DNA of 18,271 bases from DATKCF01 sp035513345 (GTDB taxonomy: Bacteria > Gemmatimonadota > Gemmatimonadetes > Longimicrobiales > RSA9), in assembly GCA_035513345.1 (NCBI GenBank), contig DATKCF010000229.1:1-18271 (forward strand). Reading direction: 5' to 3'. Each line of letters opens with the position of its first letter. Positions within the stretch are counted from its first letter, which is position 1. Both the position numbers and the translations under genes were made by a program. This document shows, piece after piece, positions 1 through 8,340 of the stretch. The notes under the pieces are model-generated. The model was not told where the DNA came from. It made no database searches and saw only the letters and a list, made by a program, of their open reading frames with translations.

Positions 1-2490
1 GGTACCGCCGGTCCGCCGTTCGAGCGGGGCTCCGAGCTCCCACATCCTCCGGCTCGCCGCGTCGTGGACCGGTGCAGTGCGGCGCCAGAGTGTGTCGCCA
101 GCCGCTGACTCGGCCGCACGGACCCAGCCGCCTTCGTGAAGCACGTAGGCCGCGATTGCACGCGTGTTGTGCCCGGGTCGATACTCGCGAGGCTGCACCC
201 GCGCGACGACGGGAAGCCGCCGCTCCCACGCGGCCAGGAAGAAAGCGCCGCCCGGAAGGCGTTCGAAAACCATCCAGCCGCCGGGCGGCGCCTCGGGCAC
301 GCCGAAGGGGAAGTCGACGTACCGGTAGTGGAACGAGCGAAGCGCATGGCTCGCGGAATCGATCACGAACAACCCTCGTATGTCCGTCCGGTCGAGGTCG
401 GACCCCGGGGAGTCCCGGACCCGGTTCGCAGCGCCATCGCCCGCGATGGGGTCGAAGCCTACCGCCCAGGTTCCCGGCCCGCCGGCACCCGTGAGCATGC
501 GGAGACAGTACCTGCCAGCGAACAGGTCCGACACGAGGAAGCCGGGGCCGGGCGTCATGGCCACGAACGCCGTATCGGAAAGCTCGACGAACCGCGGCAG
601 GCCATCGGCGCCCGTTGGAACCCGGTCGAACTGGTGGGCCACCGCCTCGCTGATGTGCGTCGTATCCGCGCGGGGCGCGCCAGATATGCCCGGCCGCCGA
701 CGCTCCGCCTCGTACACCGTGATCCGGTACGCGACAAGACCGGAGTCCTGCGCCACGATCAGAGTGGAGAGCGCCTTGCGAACCTCGGCCCATGCGAGGT
801 CAGTGGCGGAGCCGGGTCCCGGCTCGACCCTGCACGCCCCGGACGCGGCCTGGTTCGCCGCGGCGATGTCGACCGCCGAGCCGGCGAACCGGAAGCTGTG
901 GTGCCGCCGTGTCGCTTCCTCGACGCGGATCGGAGCGGACTCCGCGGTGGTCCGACCCACGGTTTCGGCGCGCACGCGGTACTGCCCGGCCGCCGGCGCT
1001 CGCAGCACGTACGCCCCGCGCCGGTCCGTGAGTGTGGGCCCGGCAGCCGGACCCGTCGGACCGACGAGCGAAACCAGCGCGCCCGCCAGCGGACGGCCGG
1101 TCGCATCGTCGAGCAGTTCGCCATCCACGAACAGATCGGAATCCGGCAAGGCCGGGCTCGAGGTGGGGATCGCGATTTCCACCCGGCTCGTCCGGTTGGC
1201 TTCGAGGTCCACCACGGCTTCGGGAAATGCGACGCCGAGCGAGTCCGCGCGACGGTGCGTCGCCTGCACCGAGTAACGGCCGGTCGGCAGATCCGCCATC
1301 AGGAAGGAGCCGTCCTCCCGCGTTCGCGTCCGGCGGTCCGTGCCCGCCAGCCGGACCTCCGCGCCGACGAGCGGGACACCGCGGATGCTGTCGAGGACCG
1401 TTCCCACCAGCGTCGCCCGCCCGGCTTCCAGCAGCAGGTCGTCCTGCACGTCGAGGACGCGCACGACCTCGCCGCCCTCTTCCATGATGCCGACGATCCT
1501 GCGGTCCCGGACATCAGGTTGCCCGGGTCGTCCGACGTCCGCCCGGATCGGCATATCGAGGTGCCAGCGGCGGACGATCCACGCGCCCGACGGCAGTCGC
1601 TCGAAATCCACCCGGCCGCCCAGACCGAGGCTCGCTGGCACGCCGGGGAATCGCGTGTACCTGAAGTCGACCGACTCCAGCGCGGCCGTCTCCGCGTCCA
1701 GCCAGAGCACGCCGCGGATGTCCGGAGTCACACGGTCCCGGGTCGGCTCGAAGGCCAGGCCGATGCGCCCGCTTCCGCCGCCGTCTTCCAGACGGAAGCA
1801 GTGCGTGTCCAGGAATGCATCGGAAAGAAGCACGTCCGCGTCCGGCGCATACGCGAACGAACCATCCTCCCTGGTCTGCACGAATCCGTCGCGGACCAGC
1901 TCTTCGGCCGGTCGGCTCACGAACGGCCTGCGGTAGAAACCAGCCCGTCCCTGCCGGCGCTCTTCGATGATTCGACGCCCATCGGGATCCAGCTCGCGCC
2001 TGTGCGTCACGAGATGATACCGGAACAGCTCCTGTCGCTGCGCCCATGAGGCGACCTCGAGCGCCTTGCGTGCTTCATCCCAGGCTCGTGCGACGAGCGT
2101 GCCTTCTTCCGGCCGGACCTCGCAGCGGGCCGCGCCTTCCACGGCGAGTCCGCGGAGCTCGATCGGCCGGGCGGACAGTGCGGCCGACCACGTCGACCGC
2201 TGCCCGGGCTCCAGCCGGAGCGGTCCGCTCTCCACCGCTTCGCGTCCGATCAGCTCGATCCGGATACGGTACTCGCCCGCCGCGGGAGCAGTCAGCGCAT
2301 ACGCACCTCGAGCGTCGGTGAGGACACCCGCGATCTGCCGGCCGGACGGATCCAGAAGGCGGACGAACGCGCCGATCAACGGCGCTCCATCCTCGGCTGA
2401 CTGGACACGTCCATCGATGAGCTGCGCGTGGACCTGCGACCCTGCGAAGAGAACGGCGAGCAGAAGAGCCGCTGCGTGCGCCCGCGCCAT
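1..2490 (-). CDS. Secreted protein with internally duplicated carboxypeptidase-regulatory-like modules (C-terminus off window)
   Basis: The minus frame stays open for 830 codons from the ATG at 2490 to base 1, so the gene is partial. The start is followed by a clear signal peptide (residues 1-23, ending HAQ). Residues 24-110 form a carboxypeptidase-regulatory-like beta-sandwich (GAPLIGAFVRLLDPSG, TDARGAY, AAGEYRIR). A region with the motifs AWDEARKAL (137-144), CFRLEDG (231-) and VDFERLPSGAW (294-304) follows. A second sandwich lies at about 357-441. From about 452 the first module recurs: GRPLAGALVSLVGPTG, TDRRGAY, AAGQYRVR, AWAEVRKAL, YCLRM and VFERLPGGAF. In-frame alternative starts exist at 2520 (TTG) and 2559 (ATG), but they would give an over-long n-region before the signal helix. 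None of the candidates has a strong ribosome site. The protein is probably periplasmic or surface-exposed. Its function is unknown, and no enzyme motif was seen. Confidence 0.85.
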   Translation of the reverse strand, partial: MARAHAAALLLAVLFAGSQVHAQLIDGRVQSAEDGAPLIGAFVRLLDPSGRQIAGVLTDARGAYALTAPAAGEYRIRIELIGREAVESGPLRLEPGQRSTWSAALSARPIELRGLAVEGAARCEVRPEEGTLVARAWDEARKALEVASWAQRQELFRYHLVTHRRELDPDGRRIIEERRQGRAGFYRRPFVSRPAEELVRDGFVQTREDGSFAYAPDADVLLSDAFLDTHCFRLEDGGGSGRIGLAFEPTRDRVTPDIRGVLWLDAETAALESVDFRYTRFPGVPASLGLGGRVDFERLPSGAWIVRRWHLDMPIRADVGRPGQPDVRDRRIVGIMEEGGEVVRVLDVQDDLLLEAGRATLVGTVLDSIRGVPLVGAEVRLAGTDRRTRTREDGSFLMADLPTGRYSVQATHRRADSLGVAFPEAVVDLEANRTSRVEIAIPTSSPALPDSDLFVDGELLDDATGRPLAGALVSLVGPTGPAAGPTLTDRRGAYVLRAPAAGQYRVRAETVGRTTAESAPIRVEEATRRHHSFRFAGSAVDIAAANQAASGACRVEPGPGSATDLAWAEVRKALSTLIVAQDSGLVAYRITVYEAERRRPGISGAPRADTTHISEAVAHQFDRVPTGADGLPRFVELSDTAFVAMTPGPGFLVSDLFAGRYCLRMLTGAGGPGTWAVGFDPIAGDGAANRVRDSPGSDLDRTDIRGLFVIDSASHALRSFHYRYVDFPFGVPEAPPGGWMVFERLPGGAFFLAAWERRLPVVARVQPREYRPGHNTRAIAAYVLHEGGWVRAAESAAGDTLWRRTAPVHDAASRRMWELGAPLERRTGGT

Positions 2491-2752
2491 GCGTCGAGTG
2501 AGCCGGTCGCGTCGAGTCAAGGCACGTTCATCCCGTTGAGTCGCAACATCACTGGCCATTCTTGGATCGCGTGAGCAGCAGGCGGCAGCCGCCATGAGCG
2601 GGCCAGGCTACGGCTCCGCGGGGGTACGCAGCGCGGAATCGACGCCCATGGACCTTCATGTTAATGCCTGAGCCGAGGTCGGGCCAACGTCTGGCCGCGG
2701 GACGCGAGCCGTCCAGGCTGCCCCACGACTCGTCGAAACTCGGCGAAAACCA

Positions 2753-2758
2753 TACATT
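2753..2758 (+). promoter_or_regulatory. Possible -10 element (TACATT) for the peptidase operon
   Basis: TACATT matches 4 of 6 positions of the sigma-70 -10 consensus. It sits in the most AT-rich part of the gap, about 75 bases before the peptidase ATG. No convincing -35 lies 16-18 bases upstream, so this is only a suggestion. Confidence 0.22.
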
Positions 2759-2821
2759 GGAGATATCCACGTCGCATCACACGTTCCCAGCCGCCATTGC
2801 CGGCCTGAACCGGTCCTGCAG

Positions 2822-2827
2822 AAGGAG
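2822..2827 (+). promoter_or_regulatory. Ribosome binding site that fixes the S9 peptidase start
   Basis: AAGGAG lies 7 bases before the ATG at 2835, and the encoded N-terminus is a signal peptide. This decides against the longer open frame that begins at 2658. Confidence 0.85.
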
Positions 2828-2834
2828 CCAGGTC

Positions 2835-5201
2835 ATGCGCACACTCCGCTGGTACCCCGCAGCATCACTCGCCCTGCTGGCCGTCACATCACTGACAGCG
2901 AGCGCACAGACGGTCGACTACAACAGGGCGGAACGGTTTCTCACCTGGCACACGTCGAACATGATCTCGGGAGACGAGGTCTCGCCGAACTGGCTCGAGG
3001 ACGGGCGCCGCTTCTGGTACCGCAACCGGCTCGGCGAAGGCCACGAGTTCATCTTCGTCGATCCCGCCGGACCCGCTCGGCGGCAGCTCTTCGACCACCA
3101 CCGGCTCGCGGCCGCGCTCTCGACTGCGGCGGACACCGCGTTCGTGGGGACCAGGCTGCCGTTCAGCTCGTTCGAGTTCGTCGATGAGCTGCGCTCGATC
3201 GAGTTCGATGCCCGCAAGCAGCGCTTCGTCTGCGACATCGTGCAGTACTCGTGCACCGTGGGCGACACCCTGCCGAGCGACGCGCCGTACGTCGAGTCAC
3301 CCGACGAGCGCTGGGAAGCGTTCGTCGTCGAGCACGACCTCCATATCCGGCCGAAGGGCGGCGGCGACTCGATCCGCGTCACGCAGGACGGTGAGGAGTT
3401 CTACAGCTACGGCCTGACGTATCCGCGACCGAACCAGGTGAAGGACAAGACGCCGCGGCGGCCCGACGTGAGCTGGTCGCCCGACTCACGACGGCTTGCC
3501 GTCTCGCGACAGGACGAGCGGAATGTGAAACACCACCACTACCTGTCGATGACGACGCAGCGGCCGGTCCACTATTCGTATCCGTACGCGCTGCCGGGCG
3601 ACTCGATCATCCCGTACCCGAACGTCCACCTGATCACGCTCGACGTGCCAGCCGCCGATCAGACCAACGGCGAGGATGGCGACGACGCCAGGGTGCTGCC
3701 CGCGGTCCTCTCCAACGTGGCGGTGACGTTCCCCGAGCGGCCGCTGCAGTCGTCGTTTGACGGGTCCGTGCCCGACTCCGCGTGGAGCGCGGACGGGACG
3801 AAGCTGTTCGTGACGTCGACGACGCGCGCCTACAAGGAGATGTTCCTGACCGAAGTCGATGCGAACACCGGCCAGCACCGGCTGCTCGCCCGCGAGAGCA
3901 GCAAGACCTACGTCGAGATGTCGCACGGCTCCCGCCTCGAGCCGGCGTCGTGGTACGTGTTCGGCAACGGCGACGTGCTGTGGTGGTCACAGCGTGATGG
4001 CTGGGCGCACCTCTACATCCTCGGGTCCGACGGCAACGTAAAGCGCCAGCTCACATCCGGGCCGTGGATGGTCGAGCGCGTGGTGCACGTCGCAGAACCG
4101 GCCGGCCAGATCTACTTCGTCGCGCGCGGCCGCGAGCCGGATCGGTTCCGCTACGAGGCGTACCTCTACCGCATCAATGCCGACGGCACCGGTATGACGC
4201 TGCTGACGCCGGAGGAAGGCCACCACGACATCACCTGGTCGCCCGATGGCTCCGTCTTCGTCGACCAGTACTCGAAGATCGATACCGCGCCGGTCGCAGT
4301 GCTGCGTTCGGCGCGCGACGGCCGCGTGATGCTCCCGCTCGAGAACGCAAACATCGACCGTCTGGTCGACGAGATCGGATTCGAGCCGGCCGAAGTGTTC
4401 ACGGTCAAGGCGAGAGACGGCGTGACCGACCTCCACGGCCTGATCTACTTCCCGCCGGACCTCGATCCCGAAGGCAGCTACCCGATCATCACCCACATCT
4501 ATCCGGGCCCGCAGGTCGGGTCGGTCGGACGCAGCTGGGACTTCCGCAGCGGAGGCGACGACTTCGCGCTGGCTCAGCTCGGCTTCGTCGTCATTCAGCT
4601 CGACCACATGGGCACGCCCTGGCGGTCGAAGGCATTCCACGACAACTACTATGCCGACTTCAACGACAACGGGCTCCCGGACCACGTCGCGGCGATCCGA
4701 CAGCTCGCCGTGCGCTATCCGTTCATCGACCTCGACCGCGTCGGCATTTACGGCCACTCCGGAGGCGGGTTCGCCACGACCGACGCGATGTTCCGGTTCC
4801 CCGACTTCTTCAAGGTCGGCGTGGCCGGCGCCGGCAACCACGACAATCGCAGCTACAACATCTACTGGGCCGAGAAGTACCAGGGCGAGCTGGTGAAGGA
4901 CACGGTCAAGGAAACGGACAACTTCGAGGAGGAAGCGAACAAGTCGCACGCGGCGAACCTGAAGGGCAAGCTGCTGCTGATGCACGGCGACATGGACGAC
5001 AACGTGCACCCGGCGATGACCATCCAGGTCGTCGATGAGCTGATCAAGGCGAACAAGGACTTCGACATGATCGTCGCGCCCGACCGCGCGCACGGACTCA
5101 ACGAGCCGTACTTCGTCAGGCGCCGCTGGGACTTCTTCGTGCGGCACCTGCTCGGCGCCGAGCCGCCGGCCGGCTACGAGATCATACGACCCGAAGGATG
5201 A
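2835..5201 (+). CDS. Secreted S9 family prolyl oligopeptidase, dipeptidyl-peptidase IV type
   Basis: The protein has 788 residues. A signal peptide covers residues 1-24 (SLALLAVTSLTASAQ). The first two-thirds is a DPP-IV-type beta-propeller (RAERFL near the start, then blade motifs such as DVSWSPDSRRLAV, DSAWSADGTKLFV and DITWSPDGSVFV). The alpha/beta-hydrolase domain runs from about 560 to the end. The catalytic triad is readable as Ser642 (YGHSGGG), Asp721 (HGDMDDNVH) and His753 (DRAHGL). The spacings of 79 and 32 residues closely match DPP-IV (78 and 32). The family removes N-terminal dipeptides, often after proline, from peptides in the periplasm or outside the cell. Exact specificity is not readable here. 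It is the first gene of a plus-strand operon, and its stop overlaps the next start (ATGA at 5198-5201). Confidence 0.93.
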   Translation: MRTLRWYPAASLALLAVTSLTASAQTVDYNRAERFLTWHTSNMISGDEVSPNWLEDGRRFWYRNRLGEGHEFIFVDPAGPARRQLFDHHRLAAALSTAADTAFVGTRLPFSSFEFVDELRSIEFDARKQRFVCDIVQYSCTVGDTLPSDAPYVESPDERWEAFVVEHDLHIRPKGGGDSIRVTQDGEEFYSYGLTYPRPNQVKDKTPRRPDVSWSPDSRRLAVSRQDERNVKHHHYLSMTTQRPVHYSYPYALPGDSIIPYPNVHLITLDVPAADQTNGEDGDDARVLPAVLSNVAVTFPERPLQSSFDGSVPDSAWSADGTKLFVTSTTRAYKEMFLTEVDANTGQHRLLARESSKTYVEMSHGSRLEPASWYVFGNGDVLWWSQRDGWAHLYILGSDGNVKRQLTSGPWMVERVVHVAEPAGQIYFVARGREPDRFRYEAYLYRINADGTGMTLLTPEEGHHDITWSPDGSVFVDQYSKIDTAPVAVLRSARDGRVMLPLENANIDRLVDEIGFEPAEVFTVKARDGVTDLHGLIYFPPDLDPEGSYPIITHIYPGPQVGSVGRSWDFRSGGDDFALAQLGFVVIQLDHMGTPWRSKAFHDNYYADFNDNGLPDHVAAIRQLAVRYPFIDLDRVGIYGHSGGGFATTDAMFRFPDFFKVGVAGAGNHDNRSYNIYWAEKYQGELVKDTVKETDNFEEEANKSHAANLKGKLLLMHGDMDDNVHPAMTIQVVDELIKANKDFDMIVAPDRAHGLNEPYFVRRRWDFFVRHLLGAEPPAGYEIIRPEG

Positions 5202-6541
5202 GACACTCGCACGGGCGCCACGGCTGGCACGCCTTCATTGTGCTGGCCGTGGCTCTGGCCGCCAGCGCGGCCTGCGAATCGCCCGCGGCCGACCGGCCCG
5301 TCGCGCACGTCGCTGACTGGTCGCTCACCCGTGAGCGCCTGGCCGACCTGCTCGTGCTCGCGCAGCCGCTGCCGCTCGATTCCACCACTGCGACGGCGAT
5401 CGTCGAGCACTGGATCGGCATGGCGGCCGTGGCGATGCGCGCAGGCGCGGGCACGGACCTCGCCGGCGAGGCCGCCCTCGACGCGTCCGTCTGGCTCGAG
5501 CGCCGCGAAGCGCTGCTCGACGCGCACCGCCGCGCCATCTACGCGGCCGACGCGGAAGTCACGGCCGATCGCGCACGGCGCGAGTTCGAAGCCGACACGC
5601 TGCGCCTCCTCGCCCACACGCTGCGCAGAACCACGGCGGCCACCTCCGGCGCCGAACGCGAGCTCCAGCGCCGGACGGCGCGCAGCATCCTCGACGATCT
5701 GATCGAGGGCGGAAGCTGGCCCGACGCCGCCGCACGCAGTGAAGACGATGAGACCCGCGATGCGTCGGGTCTGCTCGGCTTGTTAGGCCTCGAGGAACTC
5801 CCGCCCGAGCTTCGCGACCCCGCGGCTGCGCTCCAGCCGGGCCAGGTTTCGGATGTCGTCGAGAGTCCGCTCGGCTTCCACATCCTCTACCGGCCACGGT
5901 TCGACGACGTCCCGGATCTCTACGCGCGATTGCTCTCCGAACGCCTGCTCGGGCAGGCCGACGCCCGCGCGACGGAACGACTTCGCGATTCGCTCGACGT
6001 CCGCATCGACACGGCATGGCTCGGTATGGTCCGGGCGATGGCTTCCGGCACTGCGCCGCCCGACCCCGCCGCTCGAATCGCCACCTGGGAAGCCGGCGCA
6101 CTGCCGGCAGATGTCGCGTTGAAGTACGTGTCCGCGTTGCCGTCCGATGACCGCACCCGTATGGCCGCCGCCGCCGACCAGGCCCTCGTGGATTTCATTG
6201 AGCGGCTCGCGGTGCGCCAGGCCCGCTTTGAACGAGCCCGAGCATCGGGTATCGAGCCCGATACCGGGACGCTGGCGAACCTCGAGGCCATGCACCGCGC
6301 CGATGTCGACGCCTGGCTCGCCAGCCTGTCCGACGCGACGGAGCCTTTCGGCCGCGCCGCGCTCGCCCGCTACATGGAGCGGCTCGTGGCCCGCCAGGTC
6401 CCGCTCCGGCCGATCCCGCCGCTCTTCCGGCAATGGCTGCTCGAGCCGCTCGACTGGAGCCACGACCGGCTGGTACAGGCTCACGCAGTGGCGAGGGCCC
6501 GCCACCTCGTGCAAGCCGCTTCGCCCGCCTCCGGCTCGTGA
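5198..6541 (+). CDS. Parvulin-like peptidyl-prolyl isomerase lipoprotein (PpiC/SurA-like)
   Basis: The protein has 447 residues. The N-terminus has a basic/His stretch, a hydrophobic core and a lipobox ASAAC with Cys26, so it is predicted to be a lipoprotein. A helical region (about 40-130) precedes a parvulin-like domain at about 134-233. The conserved landmarks are His140 in LLAHTL, LQPGQVSDVV (212-221) and SPLGFHILYRP (223-233, His228). The usual GGDLGWF segment is replaced by SGLLGLLGLEELP, so isomerase activity is uncertain and a purely chaperone role is possible. The rest is helix-rich, as in SurA-type chaperones. It overlaps the peptidase stop by 4 bases and is followed after 6 bases by the first two-heme gene. 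This suggests a role in folding exported products of this operon, which is an inference. Confidence 0.85.
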   Translation: MRHSHGRHGWHAFIVLAVALAASAACESPAADRPVAHVADWSLTRERLADLLVLAQPLPLDSTTATAIVEHWIGMAAVAMRAGAGTDLAGEAALDASVWLERREALLDAHRRAIYAADAEVTADRARREFEADTLRLLAHTLRRTTAATSGAERELQRRTARSILDDLIEGGSWPDAAARSEDDETRDASGLLGLLGLEELPPELRDPAAALQPGQVSDVVESPLGFHILYRPRFDDVPDLYARLLSERLLGQADARATERLRDSLDVRIDTAWLGMVRAMASGTAPPDPAARIATWEAGALPADVALKYVSALPSDDRTRMAAAADQALVDFIERLAVRQARFERARASGIEPDTGTLANLEAMHRADVDAWLASLSDATEPFGRAALARYMERLVARQVPLRPIPPLFRQWLLEPLDWSHDRLVQAHAVARARHLVQAASPASGS

Positions 6542-6547
6542 GCCGCC

Positions 6548-7783
6548 ATGGCCGCGCGAACCCGATCAACCATTCGTGACACGGCCCGCCGGACCGGACG
6601 ACCGACCCGCCACGTCGCCGCCGCCGCACTCCTGGCCGTTTGCGCCACTTTCGCCGCCGCGTGCGGCGGACCCGAGCCGGCCTCGACTACGGACACGCCC
6701 GGAATGCCGCTGGTCGGTCTGACCGATGCCGAGCGCGCCCGGTTCCTGCTCGGCCGCGCCCTGTTCGAACGCCTGGCCACACCCGAGGAAGGACTCGGCC
6801 CGCTCTACAACGCGGATCGCTGCTCCACCTGCCACGATGAGCCCGCCACCGGCGGCGGCGGTACCCGCGTCCTCGTGCTCAAAGCGACGGCATGGCTCGA
6901 CGGTCAGTGCAGCACTCTGATGGAGTATGGCGGCGACAACATTCAGCTGCGGGCGACACCGCTCCTCCTGTCCCACGGACTCGGCCCGGAAACGGTGCCG
7001 ACGCAGGCGACAGCCACCGCCTTCGTCTCGGCACCTCCACTGTTCGGCCTCGGCCTGCTCGAGGCCGTTCCGGAAGAGACACTGGTCGCGCTCGCCGATC
7101 CGTCCGACGACAATGGCGATGGCATCAGCGGCCGAGTGCCCCGTTCCCGTGATGGCAGGATCGCGCGGTTCGGCAGGAAGGCCGACGCCGTGAGCGTCGC
7201 TGACTTCGTCGATACCGCATTGCGCTTCGAGCTGGGGCTCACCACTCTGTCGAACCCGTTCGAGGAACGCCGGAATGGCGAGCCCATCCCGGCCGCCGCC
7301 GATCCGATGCCGGACCCCGAGATGGATGGCCCGACCGTGGCGATCCTCACGGACTACGTCAGGCTGCTTGCGCCGCCGGCTACGCAGGACGCGCCCGCGG
7401 CCGCCGACACACTGCGCCAGGGTGAAGCGGTTTTCGAGGAGATCGGGTGCGGCCGCTGCCACATCCCCGAGCTGACGACCGGCCCGGCCCCCGAAGCCGC
7501 ACTCGCGCACAAGCGCATCAGACCATTCACCGACCTGCTCCTGCACGACCTGGGAAGCGGGAGCTCGGACACCTGCACGCACGGCGCGGCGCCCGGCGAG
7601 TACCGCACGGCGCCGCTCTGGGGACTGCGGTACCGTTCCCGCTATCTGCACGATGCAAGCGCCGGCAGCCTCGAAGACGCGATCGACGCGCATGGCGGTG
7701 AGGCCGGCGGAGTCGTCGCCGCGTTCCATGACCTGGCGGCGGAACGGCGGCGCGTGCTGCTGCGGTTCCTCTCCAGCCTGTGA
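6548..7783 (+). CDS. Two-heme c-type cytochrome lipoprotein, DUF1111/di-heme oxidoreductase family (first copy)
   Basis: The protein has 411 residues. An Arg-rich n-region and hydrophobic stretch end in a lipobox with Cys39 (FAAAC). Two covalent heme sites are seen: CSTCH at 92-96 and CGRCH at 301-305. Between them lie PPLFGLGLLEAVPEE, a calcium-loop-like DPSDDNGDGISGR (184-196) and RFGRKADAVSVADFV. After the second heme come FTDLLLHDLG, YRTAPLWGL, YLHDASAGSLEDAI and DAHGGEA, which are hallmarks of the DUF1111 family (called di-heme oxidoreductase or putative peroxidase). The protein is exported and lipid-anchored, probably periplasmic. Its electron partner and substrate are unknown. The imelysin-type gene sometimes found beside this family is absent here. 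It starts 6 bases after the parvulin gene without a strong ribosome site, which fits translational coupling. Confidence 0.9.
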   Translation: MAARTRSTIRDTARRTGRPTRHVAAAALLAVCATFAAACGGPEPASTTDTPGMPLVGLTDAERARFLLGRALFERLATPEEGLGPLYNADRCSTCHDEPATGGGGTRVLVLKATAWLDGQCSTLMEYGGDNIQLRATPLLLSHGLGPETVPTQATATAFVSAPPLFGLGLLEAVPEETLVALADPSDDNGDGISGRVPRSRDGRIARFGRKADAVSVADFVDTALRFELGLTTLSNPFEERRNGEPIPAAADPMPDPEMDGPTVAILTDYVRLLAPPATQDAPAAADTLRQGEAVFEEIGCGRCHIPELTTGPAPEAALAHKRIRPFTDLLLHDLGSGSSDTCTHGAAPGEYRTAPLWGLRYRSRYLHDASAGSLEDAIDAHGGEAGGVVAAFHDLAAERRRVLLRFLSSL

Positions 7784-7826
7784 CCGCGAGCGTCTGACCC
7801 CTGTCGCATCAGCGGCCGCACTGTCG

Positions 7827-7832
7827 TATATT
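7827..7832 (+). promoter_or_regulatory. Possible internal promoter (-10 TATATT) before the small lipoprotein gene
   Basis: The 100-base gap after the first two-heme gene contains TATATT, which matches 5 of 6 of the -10 consensus and is conspicuous in this GC-rich window. It lies 52 bases before the ATG at 7884. The best -35-like sequence, CTGTCG at 7801-7806, is poor and sits 20 bases upstream. It might allow separate expression of the last two genes. Confidence 0.33.
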
Positions 7833-7870
7833 CATGGTTGCTGCTGAAGAAACGATCGTACCTGTCAACC

Positions 7871-7878
7871 AGAGGGGG
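7871..7878 (+). promoter_or_regulatory. Ribosome binding site of the small lipoprotein gene
   Basis: The purine run AGAGGGGG ends 5 bases before the ATG at 7884 and supports that start. Confidence 0.7.
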
Positions 7879-7883
7879 CAAGA

Positions 7884-8330
7884 ATGCCTTTGCGAGCCCT
7901 CGTCCTGGCGGTTTTCGCCGCCGTCGCCTGCGACAACCTCGGACTGAGTGGAGAACCGGAACGCCTCAACGTGGACGTCGAGGCCGTCGGCGCCGACCGG
8001 ATCATCATGGTGAGCTCGACGAACTGGGTCTACATGAACGATCCGGCGTGCAATCCGGATGAACAGGCGTGTCCGGCGATCCTGCGCGTCCTCGGCGCCG
8101 ACTCGACCACTGTCGATGTCCCCGTCAGCCGGACGTTCGAGTTCACCCGCGACTTCAGGTACTACATCCAGGTGTTTCCGGCAGACGGCGTCACGGCGAC
8201 GGTCCGTATGACGATCGACATCGACGGCAAGCCATGGTACGACGAAGCGAGGGAGCTCCGGCCGAACGGCAATGACGGAGAGCAGGAGTCGCTCGAGTTC
8301 ATCTACCGGTGGCGGCAGCCCACACTGTAG
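7884..8330 (+). CDS. Small predicted lipoprotein of unknown function
   Basis: The protein has 148 residues and I do not recognise the family. The N-terminus is a short signal ending in a lipobox with Cys16 (FAAVAC). The mature part is predominantly beta-prone and acidic, with alternating hydrophobic strands (TVDVPVSRTFEFT, RYYIQVFPADG, ATVRMTIDIDGK). It looks like a compact beta-sandwich. Two cysteines in PACNPDEQACP could form a disulfide. No heme or catalytic motif was seen. It lies between two paralogous two-heme lipoprotein genes, and the second begins 10 bases after its stop. It may therefore be an accessory or partner of those cytochromes, which is inference from position only. Confidence 0.8.
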   Translation: MPLRALVLAVFAAVACDNLGLSGEPERLNVDVEAVGADRIIMVSSTNWVYMNDPACNPDEQACPAILRVLGADSTTVDVPVSRTFEFTRDFRYYIQVFPADGVTATVRMTIDIDGKPWYDEARELRPNGNDGEQESLEFIYRWRQPTL

Positions 8331-8340
8331 ACCGGGCCGA

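Larger units (their letters stand above)
2491..2834. other. Divergent intergenic region between the duplicated-module gene and the S9 peptidase gene
   Basis: This stretch of 344 bases carries the 5' regions of two divergent genes. Visible elements are a short dyad GGCGGC-A-GCCGCC at 2581-2593 and an AT-richer patch around 2745-2770. The patch contains GAAAACC (2745-2751) and a -10-like TACATT (2753-2758) with no good -35 partner. Short open frames cross it (for example 2549-2770 minus, and an upstream extension of the peptidase frame from 2658). They lack ribosome sites and recognisable protein character. Confidence 0.5.

Noticed and set aside
1..6. KpnI-type hexamer GGTACC at the very first base
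   Set aside because: It could hint at a clone end, but the same hexamer occurs elsewhere in the window and the reading frame runs through it. There is no evidence of vector sequence or a rearrangement.
136..2049. Open plus-strand frame of 637 codons
   Set aside because: It is antisense to the duplicated-module protein, with Arg/Pro/Ala-rich low-information sequence and no ribosome site. It is a by-product of high GC on the opposite strand of a real gene.
3987..5147. Minus-strand open frame of 386 codons opposite the S9 peptidase
   Set aside because: It is a Val/Asp/Arg-rich mirror of a gene with an intact catalytic triad, and has no signal, motif or ribosome site.
6566..7729. Minus-strand open frame of 387 codons opposite the first two-heme gene
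   Set aside because: The plus strand has CXXCH motifs, a lipobox and family motifs. The antisense frame has none.
8272..8340. Earlier in-frame start for the second two-heme gene
   Set aside because: It would overlap the preceding gene and place a Ser/Gly-rich tail before the lipoprotein signal. The ATG at 8341 gives a standard lipobox N-terminus.
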